A stretch of DNA of 64,000 nucleotides from [Phialemoniopsis] sp. UDSM-2020. Its lineage: Eukaryota > Ascomycota > Sordariomycetes > Thyridiales > Thyridiaceae. Position 1 is the first letter of the stretch; every line of letters begins with the position of its first letter. The translations under genes and the position numbers were made by a program. Below, piece by piece: positions 33,683 to 43,657 of the stretch. The stretch is taken from contig JAEILZ010000008.1 of assembly GCA_018873225.1 (NCBI GenBank), positions 310,001 to 374,000 on the forward strand, given 5' to 3'. Under the pieces are notes generated by a model that saw only the letters and a program-made list of their open reading frames with translations, was not told where the DNA came from and did no database searches.

Positions 33683-34596
33683 TTGGGTTCTGCTTACTGG
33701 CCCTGTACCCTTTGAGGTTTCGCGAGTAGGAAATATGAGGTGGTGAAATCTGTGGCAGAGAAAATTCATGCAAGGCCATTCACGGAGAACAAGGCACAGC
33801 AGGGGTATGTCAATTGCAGGGCGAACGGGTTCCACGGGTCAAGATATCTGCATCATCAGGACTGACCTCAGTAATTCTCGGTAGCTTTTGTTCTTGGGCC
33901 CCTTAAAGAGAAAATGAATTCTGATTAAGGTGATTGCGGTACAATAAATGCAACACCTGTGCTGTGGTCTGGAGCCACAACCAGGACAACCATCAGTCGA
34001 AGACCCTGTGCGATATACAAAGGTTACAGGCCTTGCCCCAAGGAGTCTCGAAACCTTTCTTTCCATCTAGCCTGTGAAGTGTTTCCCAAATACGCATCAG
34101 GCTTTGTACCGACCATGGTTACGAATCCGTGGTTCTGCAAACTTTATCAAATCTGAGTTGTCTTAACCTCGAATTCCCACACGACTCACGATCACTGTTT
34201 GACGCGACATGGTAGCTTCTCCCATGTCTTGGACGCGATCCAGAAAGAGAGAGAAACCGGGCGATGTGAAAAGCTAGTTTCACTAGTCCTTGTCAGCATA
34301 TCCCACAGCCTATAAAGAGACACCTTTCTCCTCTGCTCTCGCCCTTTGCACAATCTCTGTGTAACATCTTCCATCTTTCTCAGCAACAGTCCTAGCTGAC
34401 CTGAACCTTTTCGATACTGAATTCTTATCGCAACGCTACCATCGACACATTGCCGTGTGGCTACTCAATACCTACAATCGCCCAGCGCTGTGTTATCAGC
34501 TTCCTAGGACACGACAAGGCTCCGCCAAAAGCCCTCGTTGCATATTGCCCCGTCGTCACATACAAGATTTCAACCGTGTACGGCAATATCTTCTGC
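33683..34596. other. Intergenic region
   Basis: 914 bp between RNase H-like paralogue A and the repeat protein. In-frame sequence continues upstream of the chosen ATG 34597 to about 34430 without a Met, so a first exon of the repeat protein may lie here. I see nothing else. Confidence 0.35.
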
Positions 34597-35364
34597 ATGA
34601 TGGAGGTCTGTCGGCGACACGGTCTGAGCTATTGCCCCTCATGCGGCGTTGGGATGAATACGATAACTGCCAACCGCCAACCACAATTCCCAAGACATCC
34701 TTCCGATGTCTATGGTTATGGACAGAGAGAGACCAGAAGCATGCCCTTTCCCTTGCCAACGGAGCCGTATGATCCCATGAACAGGCAAGATGGTTTGAAC
34801 TTCGTGGCGCCTCACTACCAAAAGGTGACCTTTGCCCCGTATGCGAGACTAGTCACCGGAAACGGCGAGGGGCTACGGGACGGCTTTAACAATGGCGTCG
34901 CTGAACTACTTGACCATCCCGTATTCAACAGCGGCGTCTCCGAGGCGAATCGCCAGCGCACCTTCAACAGCGGCGTCGCTGAAGCAGTTCAGCATCCCGC
35001 GTTCCACAGCGGCATCGCCGAGGCGAATCGCCAGCGCACCTTCAACAGCGGCGTCGCTGAAGCAGTTCACCAGCCCGTCTTCCACAGTGGTGTCGCTGAA
35101 GCGACTCGCCCGCCCATTGGGCTCCCCCAGAGGCGACCTCGGCGTAAAATACACAGTCCCGATACTCAGGGTCACCCTCAGCGCCGGGCGGAGACTGCCA
35201 GAGCTTCCGATCACGTTGATACCATTCGCCAACTTAGGAGAGATCTACGGAAAGATAACGACGCTTATCAAAAGAGATTGAACCAGCTTCGACGCCCCGG
35301 CTCAAGGGACGACCCGGGGAGCGATCAGGACGACGGTAGGCAGAAATTGCCAAAGAAACCTTGA
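34597..35364 (+). CDS. Protein with CxxHG zinc-like motif, six 13-residue repeats and basic coil
   Basis: About 255 residues from ATG 34597, not a recognised family. The N-terminus is MMEVCRRHGLSYCPSCGVG, a compact Cys/His cluster that could bind one zinc. Residues about 97-174 are six tandem 13-residue units of the pattern F-N/H-S-G-V-A/S-E-A (for example FNSGVAEAVQHPA and FHSGIAEANRQRT). A basic region and a predicted coil (DTIRQLRRDLRKDNDAYQKRL) precede a charged tail. In-frame codons extend upstream (LPCGYSIPTIAQRC...) but no ATG is in frame there, so a spliced upstream exon is possible. It sits between two RNase H-like paralogues and shares their CxxHG motif. Confidence 0.55.
   Translation: MMEVCRRHGLSYCPSCGVGMNTITANRQPQFPRHPSDVYGYGQRETRSMPFPLPTEPYDPMNRQDGLNFVAPHYQKVTFAPYARLVTGNGEGLRDGFNNGVAELLDHPVFNSGVSEANRQRTFNSGVAEAVQHPAFHSGIAEANRQRTFNSGVAEAVHQPVFHSGVAEATRPPIGLPQRRPRRKIHSPDTQGHPQRRAETARASDHVDTIRQLRRDLRKDNDAYQKRLNQLRRPGSRDDPGSDQDDGRQKLPKKP
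34885..35118 (+). repeat. 39-bp coding tandem repeat, six units
   Basis: Six 39-bp units encode 13-residue repeats. Units 2+3 (FNSGVSEANRQRT, FNSGVAEAVQHPA) recur as units 4+5, so a 78-bp dimer has been duplicated. High identity between non-adjacent units points to recent unequal exchange. Confidence 0.8.
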
Positions 35365-35986
35365 AGGACGGGTTCACTCGTATTCGTTATGGAATGAGCC
35401 TGGTGTTGCAGCGTTGGATGCGAGTCCTTCAAGGAGTAGTGGAAATGAATCTACATTCATCAGCAGGGGATTATCCAACTGTCTTGATGTTTCTTGAAGC
35501 GTCTGGGAAGACTTAGCGTGTGGACCAAGCCATGCGCTACCACGACTATTAGTGCCGTTTCGATTTACCATCCCGAAAATTGCGTAGGAGAAGAGTCCAT
35601 ATCAAGGCATATTGTCATTAAATATAGTCTGCTCAGTCCTAGAGAACCAATGACACTAGACAGACAAGATCACATCGACATCATATTTGAATGGCTTGAT
35701 TCTGACAAAGCCTGCGTCTTGACTTTACGGCGACCGCAAGCCTTTCCGTCCAGCCAATGAGCGTGAGCTGATGGTGCACGAGGCTTCCCCATGCAAGCTG
35801 AGTCGGCGCAGCGCAAAGCTCACATCTGCAGCCGATTAAATGTCACAATGTCTTTCAGCATATCTAATTTCTCAAATGCTACTGTCGTTCTTTCACAATA
35901 TCAAATCATGACCAATCCCTAGCTTATCGGAGGAATAAACTATCACAGCAGGAAGGTCCAGGAATCAGTCTTGCTGCGATCCTGCA
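35365..35986. other. Intergenic region, phospholipase promoter
   Basis: 622 bp, no supported gene. The short plus-strand frame at 35494-35760 has no recognisable content. Confidence 0.35.
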
Positions 35987-37858
35987 ATGTCTCAAGAGAA
36001 GACAAACGCAAATGCTGCGGGGTACCATGACACGGAGCACGGCGTGGAGCGGGATAACGCCAAGACGGGCTTCTGGTGTTTCCTCCACAAGATGAACCCC
36101 GTGTCACCTCGCGCCAAGGGCGACCTCCACATCATCAAGAACTACTTCAAGACGGACGACCACGCAAGGGTTGAAATGCAGGATACAGCCAAGCACCCCG
36201 AGATCAATCGAGTAGCCGAGGTGCGCACGGGTCTCGAGTTGTGCGAGGAGGAGGTCGCTTTCGTTGCGAAGAGGAGAGCCCGGGTGAAGGACCACTTTGC
36301 GGCGTATCTTGGACTGGACCCGGCTTCGGTCCACCCTGACGACATCCCTTGCATAGGTCTCGGTGGTAGCGGAGGGGGCTACCGGGCTATGTTGGGGCTG
36401 CTCGCTTATTCGGCCGAGATGAAGAGGAGCGGTCTGTGGGACCTCTTGATGTACATCTCCGGAGTATCTGGTTCCTGCTGGTCTATTGGGGCATACTACA
36501 CCTTTGGAAATCTCGACTTTGACGAGGTCATCGAACATTGCAAGCGGAGATTCTCACCCCATCATCCGCTCTCGGATGACGCCATCCGAGCGGTTCTATC
36601 TGCTCCCGGTGGAATGGACCTGCTGCTGGGTCCGCTCGAAATCAAATCGGAGTCGGGCTTGAACGTCGTACCGATGGACTACTACTCCGTGCTGACGACG
36701 GGGCACATCTTCCTGCACGACAAAGAGCAGCGACCCGAGAACACAGCAAAGCCGAGTGTGGCCGGCTTCAAGCCGGAATGGTTCAAATTCACAAACGTCA
36801 AGCAGCACATCGTCGACGGAGCCGAGCCACTGCCTATCCTCACGGCAATTCGTCATGAGCGCCCTTGGAAAGATTGGACTGACAAGGAACATCCATTCAA
36901 GAATGACGAGCTTGACGAGAAGGAGCATGCAGAATCTCACGCTTGGTGGCAGTGGTTCGAGATGACGCCGTTTGAGATCGGATGCGACGAGCTCGAGGCC
37001 TGGGTACCGACATGGGGTTTCGGCAGGCCATTTGAGGGCGGGAAGTCGACGATGGGGCTTCCCGAGCAGTCCTTGGCTTTACTTTTAGGTCTGACAGTTA
37101 GTGCGCCGGCCGGATCAATGAGCTCGTACATTGCCACCATCAAGAGGAACCTGCCTGGAAACTTTCTCGGTACGCAGATACACGATATAGCAAAGGGCGT
37201 GTCCCGGATGTGGGGAAAGCAAGGCACCGCCGTCTTCGAAGGCCATCATCCCCTGCACGCCTGCAATGAGCACAATTATCTGTTTCACTTGACGGAGAAT
37301 CGGCCTCCTGGGATTCAGAACTCGCCTAGGATTCATTTGGTCGACAGCGGCATGGACAACAATTGCCCGACGTACACATTCCTTCATCCGAGCAGGAATG
37401 TGGACGTGCTCCTTACCATGGATGCTTCAAGCGATGTCGAAAAAGACCAACAAGGGAGGATCGATCAGATCGGAAGTCGAAAGGGTATCAAGTTCACAAG
37501 GAGACTCCCCGATACCACTCCGTACGCACAGGTATTCGATGGCGAGCTCTGCGACCGGCCCGAAACCGTCGTCGACTCCTACGGGAAGACCACTACCACT
37601 CCACCGGCTCCAGTTGTCCGCCAAGAGTCGACGATTGTATATATGCCGCTGCTCAAGAACGAAGAGGCAGTTCCGGGTTTTAACCCCGCAAACTCTAAAT
37701 TTTCAAGTTCGTACAACCTGATCTGGACACCAGAGCAGGTTGACACACTGGCCAAAGTTTGTGTTGCGAACTTCAAGGCTGCCGAGCTGGTGATAAAGCA
37801 GACCATTCTTAAAGCATACGAAAGGAGAAAGATGAACCGAGAGGCTGCACCACAATAG
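35987..37858 (+). CDS. Cytosolic phospholipase A2-like (PLA2_B catalytic domain)
   Basis: Single exon, 623 residues, without signal peptide. The catalytic domain shows IGLGGSGGGYRAMLG (Gly-rich oxyanion loop with Arg), the nucleophile in YISGVSGSCW (S161) and HLVDSGMDNNCPTY with the dyad Asp (D453). The family hydrolyses sn-2 or lysophospholipid acyl esters. Secreted fungal phospholipase B proteins carry signal peptides, so this is the cytosolic type. The family's usual C2 domain is absent; the N-terminal 110 residues are charged instead. The ATG follows an AT-rich leader and no intron is needed. Confidence 0.88.
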   Translation: MSQEKTNANAAGYHDTEHGVERDNAKTGFWCFLHKMNPVSPRAKGDLHIIKNYFKTDDHARVEMQDTAKHPEINRVAEVRTGLELCEEEVAFVAKRRARVKDHFAAYLGLDPASVHPDDIPCIGLGGSGGGYRAMLGLLAYSAEMKRSGLWDLLMYISGVSGSCWSIGAYYTFGNLDFDEVIEHCKRRFSPHHPLSDDAIRAVLSAPGGMDLLLGPLEIKSESGLNVVPMDYYSVLTTGHIFLHDKEQRPENTAKPSVAGFKPEWFKFTNVKQHIVDGAEPLPILTAIRHERPWKDWTDKEHPFKNDELDEKEHAESHAWWQWFEMTPFEIGCDELEAWVPTWGFGRPFEGGKSTMGLPEQSLALLLGLTVSAPAGSMSSYIATIKRNLPGNFLGTQIHDIAKGVSRMWGKQGTAVFEGHHPLHACNEHNYLFHLTENRPPGIQNSPRIHLVDSGMDNNCPTYTFLHPSRNVDVLLTMDASSDVEKDQQGRIDQIGSRKGIKFTRRLPDTTPYAQVFDGELCDRPETVVDSYGKTTTTPPAPVVRQESTIVYMPLLKNEEAVPGFNPANSKFSSSYNLIWTPEQVDTLAKVCVANFKAAELVIKQTILKAYERRKMNREAAPQ

Positions 37859-38199
37859 ATTCGATTGGAACGCTGGGAGGATCGGTTGGTGGCTCGCACC
37901 GTCAGCGCATACAAAGGTGCATTAAGTTTAGCCTAGCCCTGACTCACCGACTTTTCATCCAATGCCCGTAGAACAAGTGGCACATGAGCTTGTAGGTACA
38001 AACCCCATCATAAGCTCCATGCAAATGAATGAACTAGCGGTCGGTAGATTGGGAGATAGTCAAACCTTAATGAATTGAGATATAAGGCACGGGTGGTCCC
38101 TAATTGAGCAATCCCTCTTCTCTGTAGTTTTCAAGTTCCTTCAAGAGCAGGGACTGGATCTGGCACATATCTCACATACCGTGTAGTATCTGCTTCTTC
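37859..38199. other. Intergenic region
   Basis: 341 bp between the phospholipase stop and RNase H-like paralogue B. I see no gene or motif. Confidence 0.35.
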
Positions 38200-39192
38200 A
38201 TGGACAGCTATTATGACTTCCGTGAGCTGCCAAATGGCATGATCTCTACCAAATTAGACCTCGTCGTTAGACGGGGTCTGCGCCGCGAGGACGACTGCAC
38301 TATAGAGACAACAGTCTTTTTCGCGAAAGCTAGGACCGAACTCGTTCCATTTTGTTTCTTACGGTATACAGTACGAGCCTTTGTCCTTGTGACTGCTGAT
38401 TCAGCCGGCCGAAACCTACCCAAGACGACCGCGAGATCTCCCAGCTCGCAGTATTCTTCTAAGCCTACGGACGACGCCCCATTTGGGATCAAGTTCATAC
38501 CGGATGGCAGCCCTACCATGAATCTGAACCTAAGACCCCTGACAATGTCAGCACCAGACCAGGACTGCTCTTGCGCATCACTGAACAGTCCCATGTTCGC
38601 TCTTGATCATCGCTCAATCGACCCCGATGCATCTGATACATTGTCCATATTTACCCACGGTTCATGTATCGATAATGGACAGTCTCAGGCTGAAGCAGGC
38701 TGGGCCTTTGTTTTCGGCCCCGTGGGTTCGCCCACAACCGGCTCCCGGTATGAAGCAGTCGCAGGTCGTCTTGAGAAGAGAGGGCCGTTCGGAGATGAAG
38801 GAAGACAGACCAACAATCGAGCAGAGCTCAGGGCTGTCATTGCCGCACTCCGTTTTAGGTGCTGGCACCGCGAAGGCTTCCGAGCTGTCGCAATCCGTAC
38901 CGATTCAGCTTATGTCGTCGAGGGGGCTACGATTCATGCGAAGCGCTGGACGCAGAATGGGTGGACGAAAAGTAATAGGAAGCCTGTGAAGAATCAGGAT
39001 CTTTGGAAGTTTCTTCTTTCGGAAGTAAATGCAAAGATGCAGGACGGGTTGCTTGTCGGCTTTCTGAAGATGTCAAGTAGTCACTCTGGATGTGCGCATC
39101 ATGCAGCGAGGCTTGGCACCGAGGTCCCGGCCGCAAGCGGATTTGTGGATGTCATAGGCACGGCCAATCATCGCATATACTCAAAGTTCTGA
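38200..39192 (+). CDS. RNase H-like paralogue B, two catalytic acids lost
   Basis: 330 residues, single frame. The C-terminal 185 residues match the intact copy at 41.1 kb (AELRAVIAALRFRCW, RTDSAYVVEGATIHAKRWTQNGWTKSNRKPVKNQDLWKFLL). Of the four metal-binding positions, Glu209 and Asp235 are kept. The first Asp is His153 (FTHGSC) and the last is His300 (CAHHAA). The N-terminal 130 residues are not similar to the other copies except FGIKFIPDGSP, which matches VRFKPPSAN, so the first coding part may be misplaced or replaced. Catalysis is doubtful, though His can bind metal. It is one member of a three-copy family within 9.4 kb. Confidence 0.72.
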   Translation: MDSYYDFRELPNGMISTKLDLVVRRGLRREDDCTIETTVFFAKARTELVPFCFLRYTVRAFVLVTADSAGRNLPKTTARSPSSQYSSKPTDDAPFGIKFIPDGSPTMNLNLRPLTMSAPDQDCSCASLNSPMFALDHRSIDPDASDTLSIFTHGSCIDNGQSQAEAGWAFVFGPVGSPTTGSRYEAVAGRLEKRGPFGDEGRQTNNRAELRAVIAALRFRCWHREGFRAVAIRTDSAYVVEGATIHAKRWTQNGWTKSNRKPVKNQDLWKFLLSEVNAKMQDGLLVGFLKMSSSHSGCAHHAARLGTEVPAASGFVDVIGTANHRIYSKF

Positions 39193-39293
39193 TGAAGAGG
39201 AAACGTGTCGATTCAGGAAGATACGTAGGGAGACGCAGCTGAGCAATCCATTGCTACCAATTTCATGATATTGGCTTTAGACCTCCTGACTGT

Positions 39294-40271
39294 CTAAGGA
39301 AGTGTGAAACCGCCATCTATCACGATATTGCCTCCTAGAAGGTGTGCAAACAATTAGACAGTATGCTCTGCGGGCATCTTTTATTATATATGGCACTCAC
39401 CAGTCATGTAGCTACTGGCATCGCTAGCCAGGAAGACATAAGCTCCCTTTAGCTCAGCTGGCTCGCAAAGTCGCCCTGCGGGTATCATGGACAGCCACTT
39501 CTCGTGCCATGCTTGGGGAAGAACGCTCAGCATATCAGTAGCAGTAGCGCCCTGTCATCCTCAGTATCAGCACTCATCAACCTATATCAATCATGTGATA
39601 GCAAAAGATTGGGGGGTTCACAGGAAGGAGTCACCTACCGGGGAAACGCAGTTGACCCGCGTAAAGTCTACCCACTCTACCGCGAGACTTCTGGCAAGTT
39701 GCAAAATCGCAGCTTTGCTGGCGTTATAGACAGACTGATTCTGCGGGATGTTGACGAGAAGGGCGCTGACGCTGCAAGTGAAGATGATGCTTCCTTTGCG
39801 AAAGGACGGGGCTTTCTTCATCATGTTCGCGGCTGCCTGAGCCGTCCAAAAGGCTCCACTGACATTGACGTCAAAGACCGCCCTGAACCTCTCTTCTGGG
39901 TAGTCTTCCGCGGGACAGTTCTCCCCGATGCCGGCGTTGATAACAACAATGTCCAATGCAACACAGTGGAGGTCGTCAGCCACCCGGTCGAAGGTACCGA
40001 TGACGGATGCTCGGTCTTGAACTTGGCAATGATAAGCCTTTACTGTTGCCTCCGAGTCCGCGACAGCAGACAGCTCAGCAACAATAGTCTCGACATCCTC
40101 GGGCGGCGTGGAGGCGTATGTGATGGCAACCGATGCACCGGCTTCCAGCAATCCCTTGGCAACTTCGAAGCCGATGCCCTTCGTCCCTCCAGTGACTATC
40201 GCATTTTTGCCTTTCAGGGAGAACTGCGATAACACAGGGGCATCGGCTTTAGAATTACTAGCGAGGACCAT
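39294..40271 (-). CDS. Short-chain dehydrogenase/reductase (mannitol/sorbose reductase-like)
   Basis: Three exons (39639-40271, 39401-39551, 39294-39334; introns 87 and 66 nt) give 274 residues. The Rossmann motif TGGTKGIGFEVAK, INAGIG (NAG), the catalytic Ser in FTCSVSALLV and YNASK (Tyr-x3-Lys) are all present. The last exon supplies the classic end GGNIVIDGGFTLP. FSLKGKNAIVTGG at the start resembles fungal NADP-dependent mannitol dehydrogenase and sorbose reductase. ATG 40271 is preferred: the frame extends upstream to a TTG, but the extra residues are not SDR-like. Its stop is about 100 bp from the stop of RNase H-like paralogue B. Confidence 0.9.
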
Positions 40272-41148
40272 GATGGATGCAGCGTTAAGAATGGTCAGAA
40301 GTAAGCCGGTATAGGGTTGACCTGCTTCCTTTAGGACGACAGGCTCAGCACGTTGGTTTATAAGCGCCAGGCCAGCTCCCCATGACACTCCCGTCCGAGA
40401 CAAAGCCGTGGCGCGTCCTGCATGTTGCCGGTAGTCTTACACATATGGTGTCACCTACCTATCCGCAGGCGAGTCTTGCTATGAAGGGCATTCTGCCACG
40501 GCTGACTTCAAGCAGGGTCTGATTGGTGTCACACAGTGAAGGCGGGAATAGCCGATGCAACGGATGTGCGGTGGGGAAGCATGGGGCCCCTGGGCGTGGT
40601 CAAATCCGGCCAGCTGTGCTTCCTTGTCCTACCGATGGTCATTCAATACCGTCTCCTACTACGGAATGGACTGTTTGCTTGATCTGCTTGTTGGGGAGCT
40701 AAATATTTCGTCAGCAGCCATTACCTCTCAATTTGAACTACATGTACACACACCGTGAACAGGACCCATTATATGCGCTCAGGCAGCCATTAATTTCGCC
40801 ATCGAATTGAGACTGGTATTACTCTAGATGATCAGTAAAGTTTTCGCTTAGTCCATGCTGTGGTATCTCGCGCTTTCTGAGGTAAGGTTTGACTAGGTCG
40901 AGCTAGCCACGCTTTGGCTTGGTGATCTTTGTGGCGACTAGTACTATTCATTGCCACTCATCAGTAGATAAAGAGTGATGGCCCAAGTCTTTTGCAGTCT
41001 CTCCTTTCCAAAGTATCGCCTGTTCATCAAATAATCCAAGTCTAGTTGGGCGATCAGGCGACTTTGAGCTGATATCGGCTTTCCAGACATGGTTCTCGTT
41101 CCTTTGAAGGCGTCCAAAAAAGGTTGAACCTGTCACCCGCCCAGTACC
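40272..41148. other. Divergent intergenic region
   Basis: 877 bp carrying the SDR promoter and the promoter of the intact RNase H gene. I see no supported gene in it. Confidence 0.35.
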
Positions 41149-42225
41149 ATGCCTGCGGACGACGAAATAGACTTTGAATTCCCAATCGAGGACGTGGCCT
41201 GCGAGGCCCATGGCCGGGCAATCTGCGAGAGATGTGGAGGGGAAGACGGTTGCGCAGAGAGAATATTTCAAGAAGCCGTGCGAAGGTGGACAAGGCGACA
41301 GCTACCCAAGGAATACATGCAGTTGCCTCCAATACAGCGCGTCGCCGTTGACCACAGACTCGGTGAGCTTGGCGTTCCTCAGCTTCGGTATATGCTCAGG
41401 GATCCCCCAAGAGCGGGAAGAGAAGGCCCCCATCTGCTGAAACCCCCAACACGGGTCGTGGAGCAGCTCAAGGGTACTGGACGCGTCTTCCCGGTCCGCT
41501 TCAAGCCGCCGTCGGCAAATGTGACCCCGGATCTGCTCTTTCCAGCCGCGATTCCATGGCTCGCCCTTGGTCAACATGATCCTCGATTTGTGAAATGGGA
41601 TGACCCGGCGACTATTCTGCTATACACGGACGGATCATGCCTTGGTAACGGTGGCGCTGATCCTCATGCCGGCTGCGGATTTGTGTACGGCCCGTCTGGT
41701 GATGACTTGTTCGAGACGCAAGAACATCCGATACGATTCGAACGGAGTGTTGGACTTCGACTCGAAGACGAGGGAGCCCCGGTGCCTGGAGCTGTGGCGC
41801 AACAAAACAGCTGCCGCGCAGAGCTGCGTGCCGTACTTGCAGCTTTGCGATATCGAGCCTGGGACGGCGAAGGGTTTCGTCGAGTTGTAATCGCGACCGA
41901 CTCGCAGTACGTGGTGTACGGGGCCACGCAGTGGACAAAGAAATGGATGCGGAACGGGTGGTTGACCCGCACTGGCGAACCAGCAAAGAACAGAGACCTT
42001 TGGGAACGGATCTTAGGCGACATTGAGCTGAAGGAAGAGTTTGGACTGGACGTCCAGTTCTGGAAGATCCCTCGGAGACTGAACAAAGCCGCTGACAAGG
42101 CTGCTAAGAGAGCGGCCATGTACCCTACCGTGCAGGGGCATCATTCTTTATATGGGGTCCATCGCTCTTGGAGCAAAGGCGTTGGCATTGCAGTCCCGTC
42201 TGGAGCAGCTGCGAATTCAGCCTAG
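41149..42225 (+). CDS. RNase H-domain protein with intact DEDD site (paralogue C)
   Basis: Single exon, 358 residues. The N-terminus has VACEAHGRAICERCGGEDGC, a candidate zinc knuckle. The RNase H fold begins at ILLYTDGSCLGNGG. The four metal ligands are all present: D161 (TDGS), E225 (RAELRA), D251 (TDSQYVV) and D316 (AADKAAKRAA), with the WTKKWMRNGW substrate-handle region. Family function: cleavage of RNA in RNA/DNA hybrids. It is not the standard RNase H1, which has a hybrid-binding domain; here a Cys motif and a 100-residue helical region precede the catalytic domain. It is probably the ancestral or least changed copy of the local trio. Confidence 0.85.
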   Translation: MPADDEIDFEFPIEDVACEAHGRAICERCGGEDGCAERIFQEAVRRWTRRQLPKEYMQLPPIQRVAVDHRLGELGVPQLRYMLRDPPRAGREGPHLLKPPTRVVEQLKGTGRVFPVRFKPPSANVTPDLLFPAAIPWLALGQHDPRFVKWDDPATILLYTDGSCLGNGGADPHAGCGFVYGPSGDDLFETQEHPIRFERSVGLRLEDEGAPVPGAVAQQNSCRAELRAVLAALRYRAWDGEGFRRVVIATDSQYVVYGATQWTKKWMRNGWLTRTGEPAKNRDLWERILGDIELKEEFGLDVQFWKIPRRLNKAADKAAKRAAMYPTVQGHHSLYGVHRSWSKGVGIAVPSGAAANSA

Positions 42226-43657
42226 TACTGGACTTTGGGGGGCCAGCGGGAGACGAGCTGGCAGGGTTTCGACTGAAAGCCAATTACAAGCTCTCAAGCC
42301 CGGCAGTCGCCGACTTCGACACTGGTCCACATTCCGATTCAGCTTCGCACCGAGTACCGCCGGCTGACGTGCGATACGCGAGAGATGGTTGACTCTGTGC
42401 TCGAAGTCGATGGTGGTCGAGGTAGTTGAGCTTACTGGTGGGCCGCATCGCATTGTGGCGTGATGTGAGATGCGGAGTCTTGAATTAGACCTCCGTAGGG
42501 CAACCTCCAAACGCCGACGCCTCGACACACGGGGTCTAGGTATTTGTTGACGGGATTTGCTTTCAGAGTGCAACTTCGGGAGTTTCGGATATCTGGCACT
42601 ATTAAATTAAATATGCTATATAAATATCAAAGGTCCTGATCTTACGATATGTCCCGGGATTTTGCAGAACTCGTACCATTGGTGCTCACCTGATCATCAA
42701 TTCATCCTTTCCTTTAGCTCTGAGACAGGCACACGACACCGAAATAAGATGAAGAAGCAGATTTTTTGGATAGGCCAGCGGGCGGCTTTCGGTCCTCGCA
42801 GGTTCATGCACTCTGGCCATCCATCACCAGGTGCCGCGGCAGAGGCTTATCGCCGAGCGTACTCTCTACCCGCTGTCTGGGGTCCGCGCTTGAAAGACGT
42901 GGCTATCCATCTGTTAACGTAAGCTGGTCACCGGGCCATCTGCTGTTTTCTTTGTATTCACAATACTGACCGTTGGATAGAACGGCACCTGCATTCTCGA
43001 TGATCCTATTTTGGCCGCGTGTTGCATGGGAAATTGGCTTGGCGTGGGGCATACCTGGGATTCAATTGTAATCTGGAGACTTCAGCCGTGGACTGAGCTC
43101 ATCGAAGGGGAGAGATGGAGCGACGGGAGTGCATACTGAGACGAGAATAAGGAGGTAGTTCGTCGAAGGTAGAAGCCTGATGTAGTGTCAATCATCATAG
43201 ATTGCACAGCTTCACTACTTGAGACCTGTGGAATGACACCATTGCTCGATGCTTCTCTGTATTTCCCAACGATAGCCGCGGTGCTTCCTTGCAGCCGGAT
43301 TGAGTTTGTACAGAGCTCATACGGGAAACGATATCCTCAATCTTCAATGGATGGTAGGATCTGAAGAGGAGCAAGAAGCAAGTGGTAAAGCTGGAGATGT
43401 GATTACAAATCCTTCGTTAGTTGCGGGCGTGTACAACTTTCGCGCTTCGCCGTTCGCCTTTCGCCTTGATGTGCAGAACGCGAAACGTCCGAGCGGGCCG
43501 GCAACTCCACCGAGGTGCAACTCTTGATCCTGAGTACGCATTGGCAGTAAAGCTATAAATGAATGGAATGCTGAACTGCCAGTTTTGTTACTCGTGAGAG
43601 AGAATGATGTACAACATCAAAGGCAACACTATTCATCGTGCTTAGACCGTGGCGACA
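42226..43657. other. Intergenic region
   Basis: About 1.4 kb. The small frame at 42662-42922 has no family signal. The AT-rich patch near 42600 may be the 3' end of the RNase H gene. I can support nothing else here. Confidence 0.35.

Noticed and set aside
42662..42922. Small frame between the RNase H and amidohydrolase genes
   Set aside because: Too short, begins at a non-ATG codon, and has no coding signature or conserved motif.
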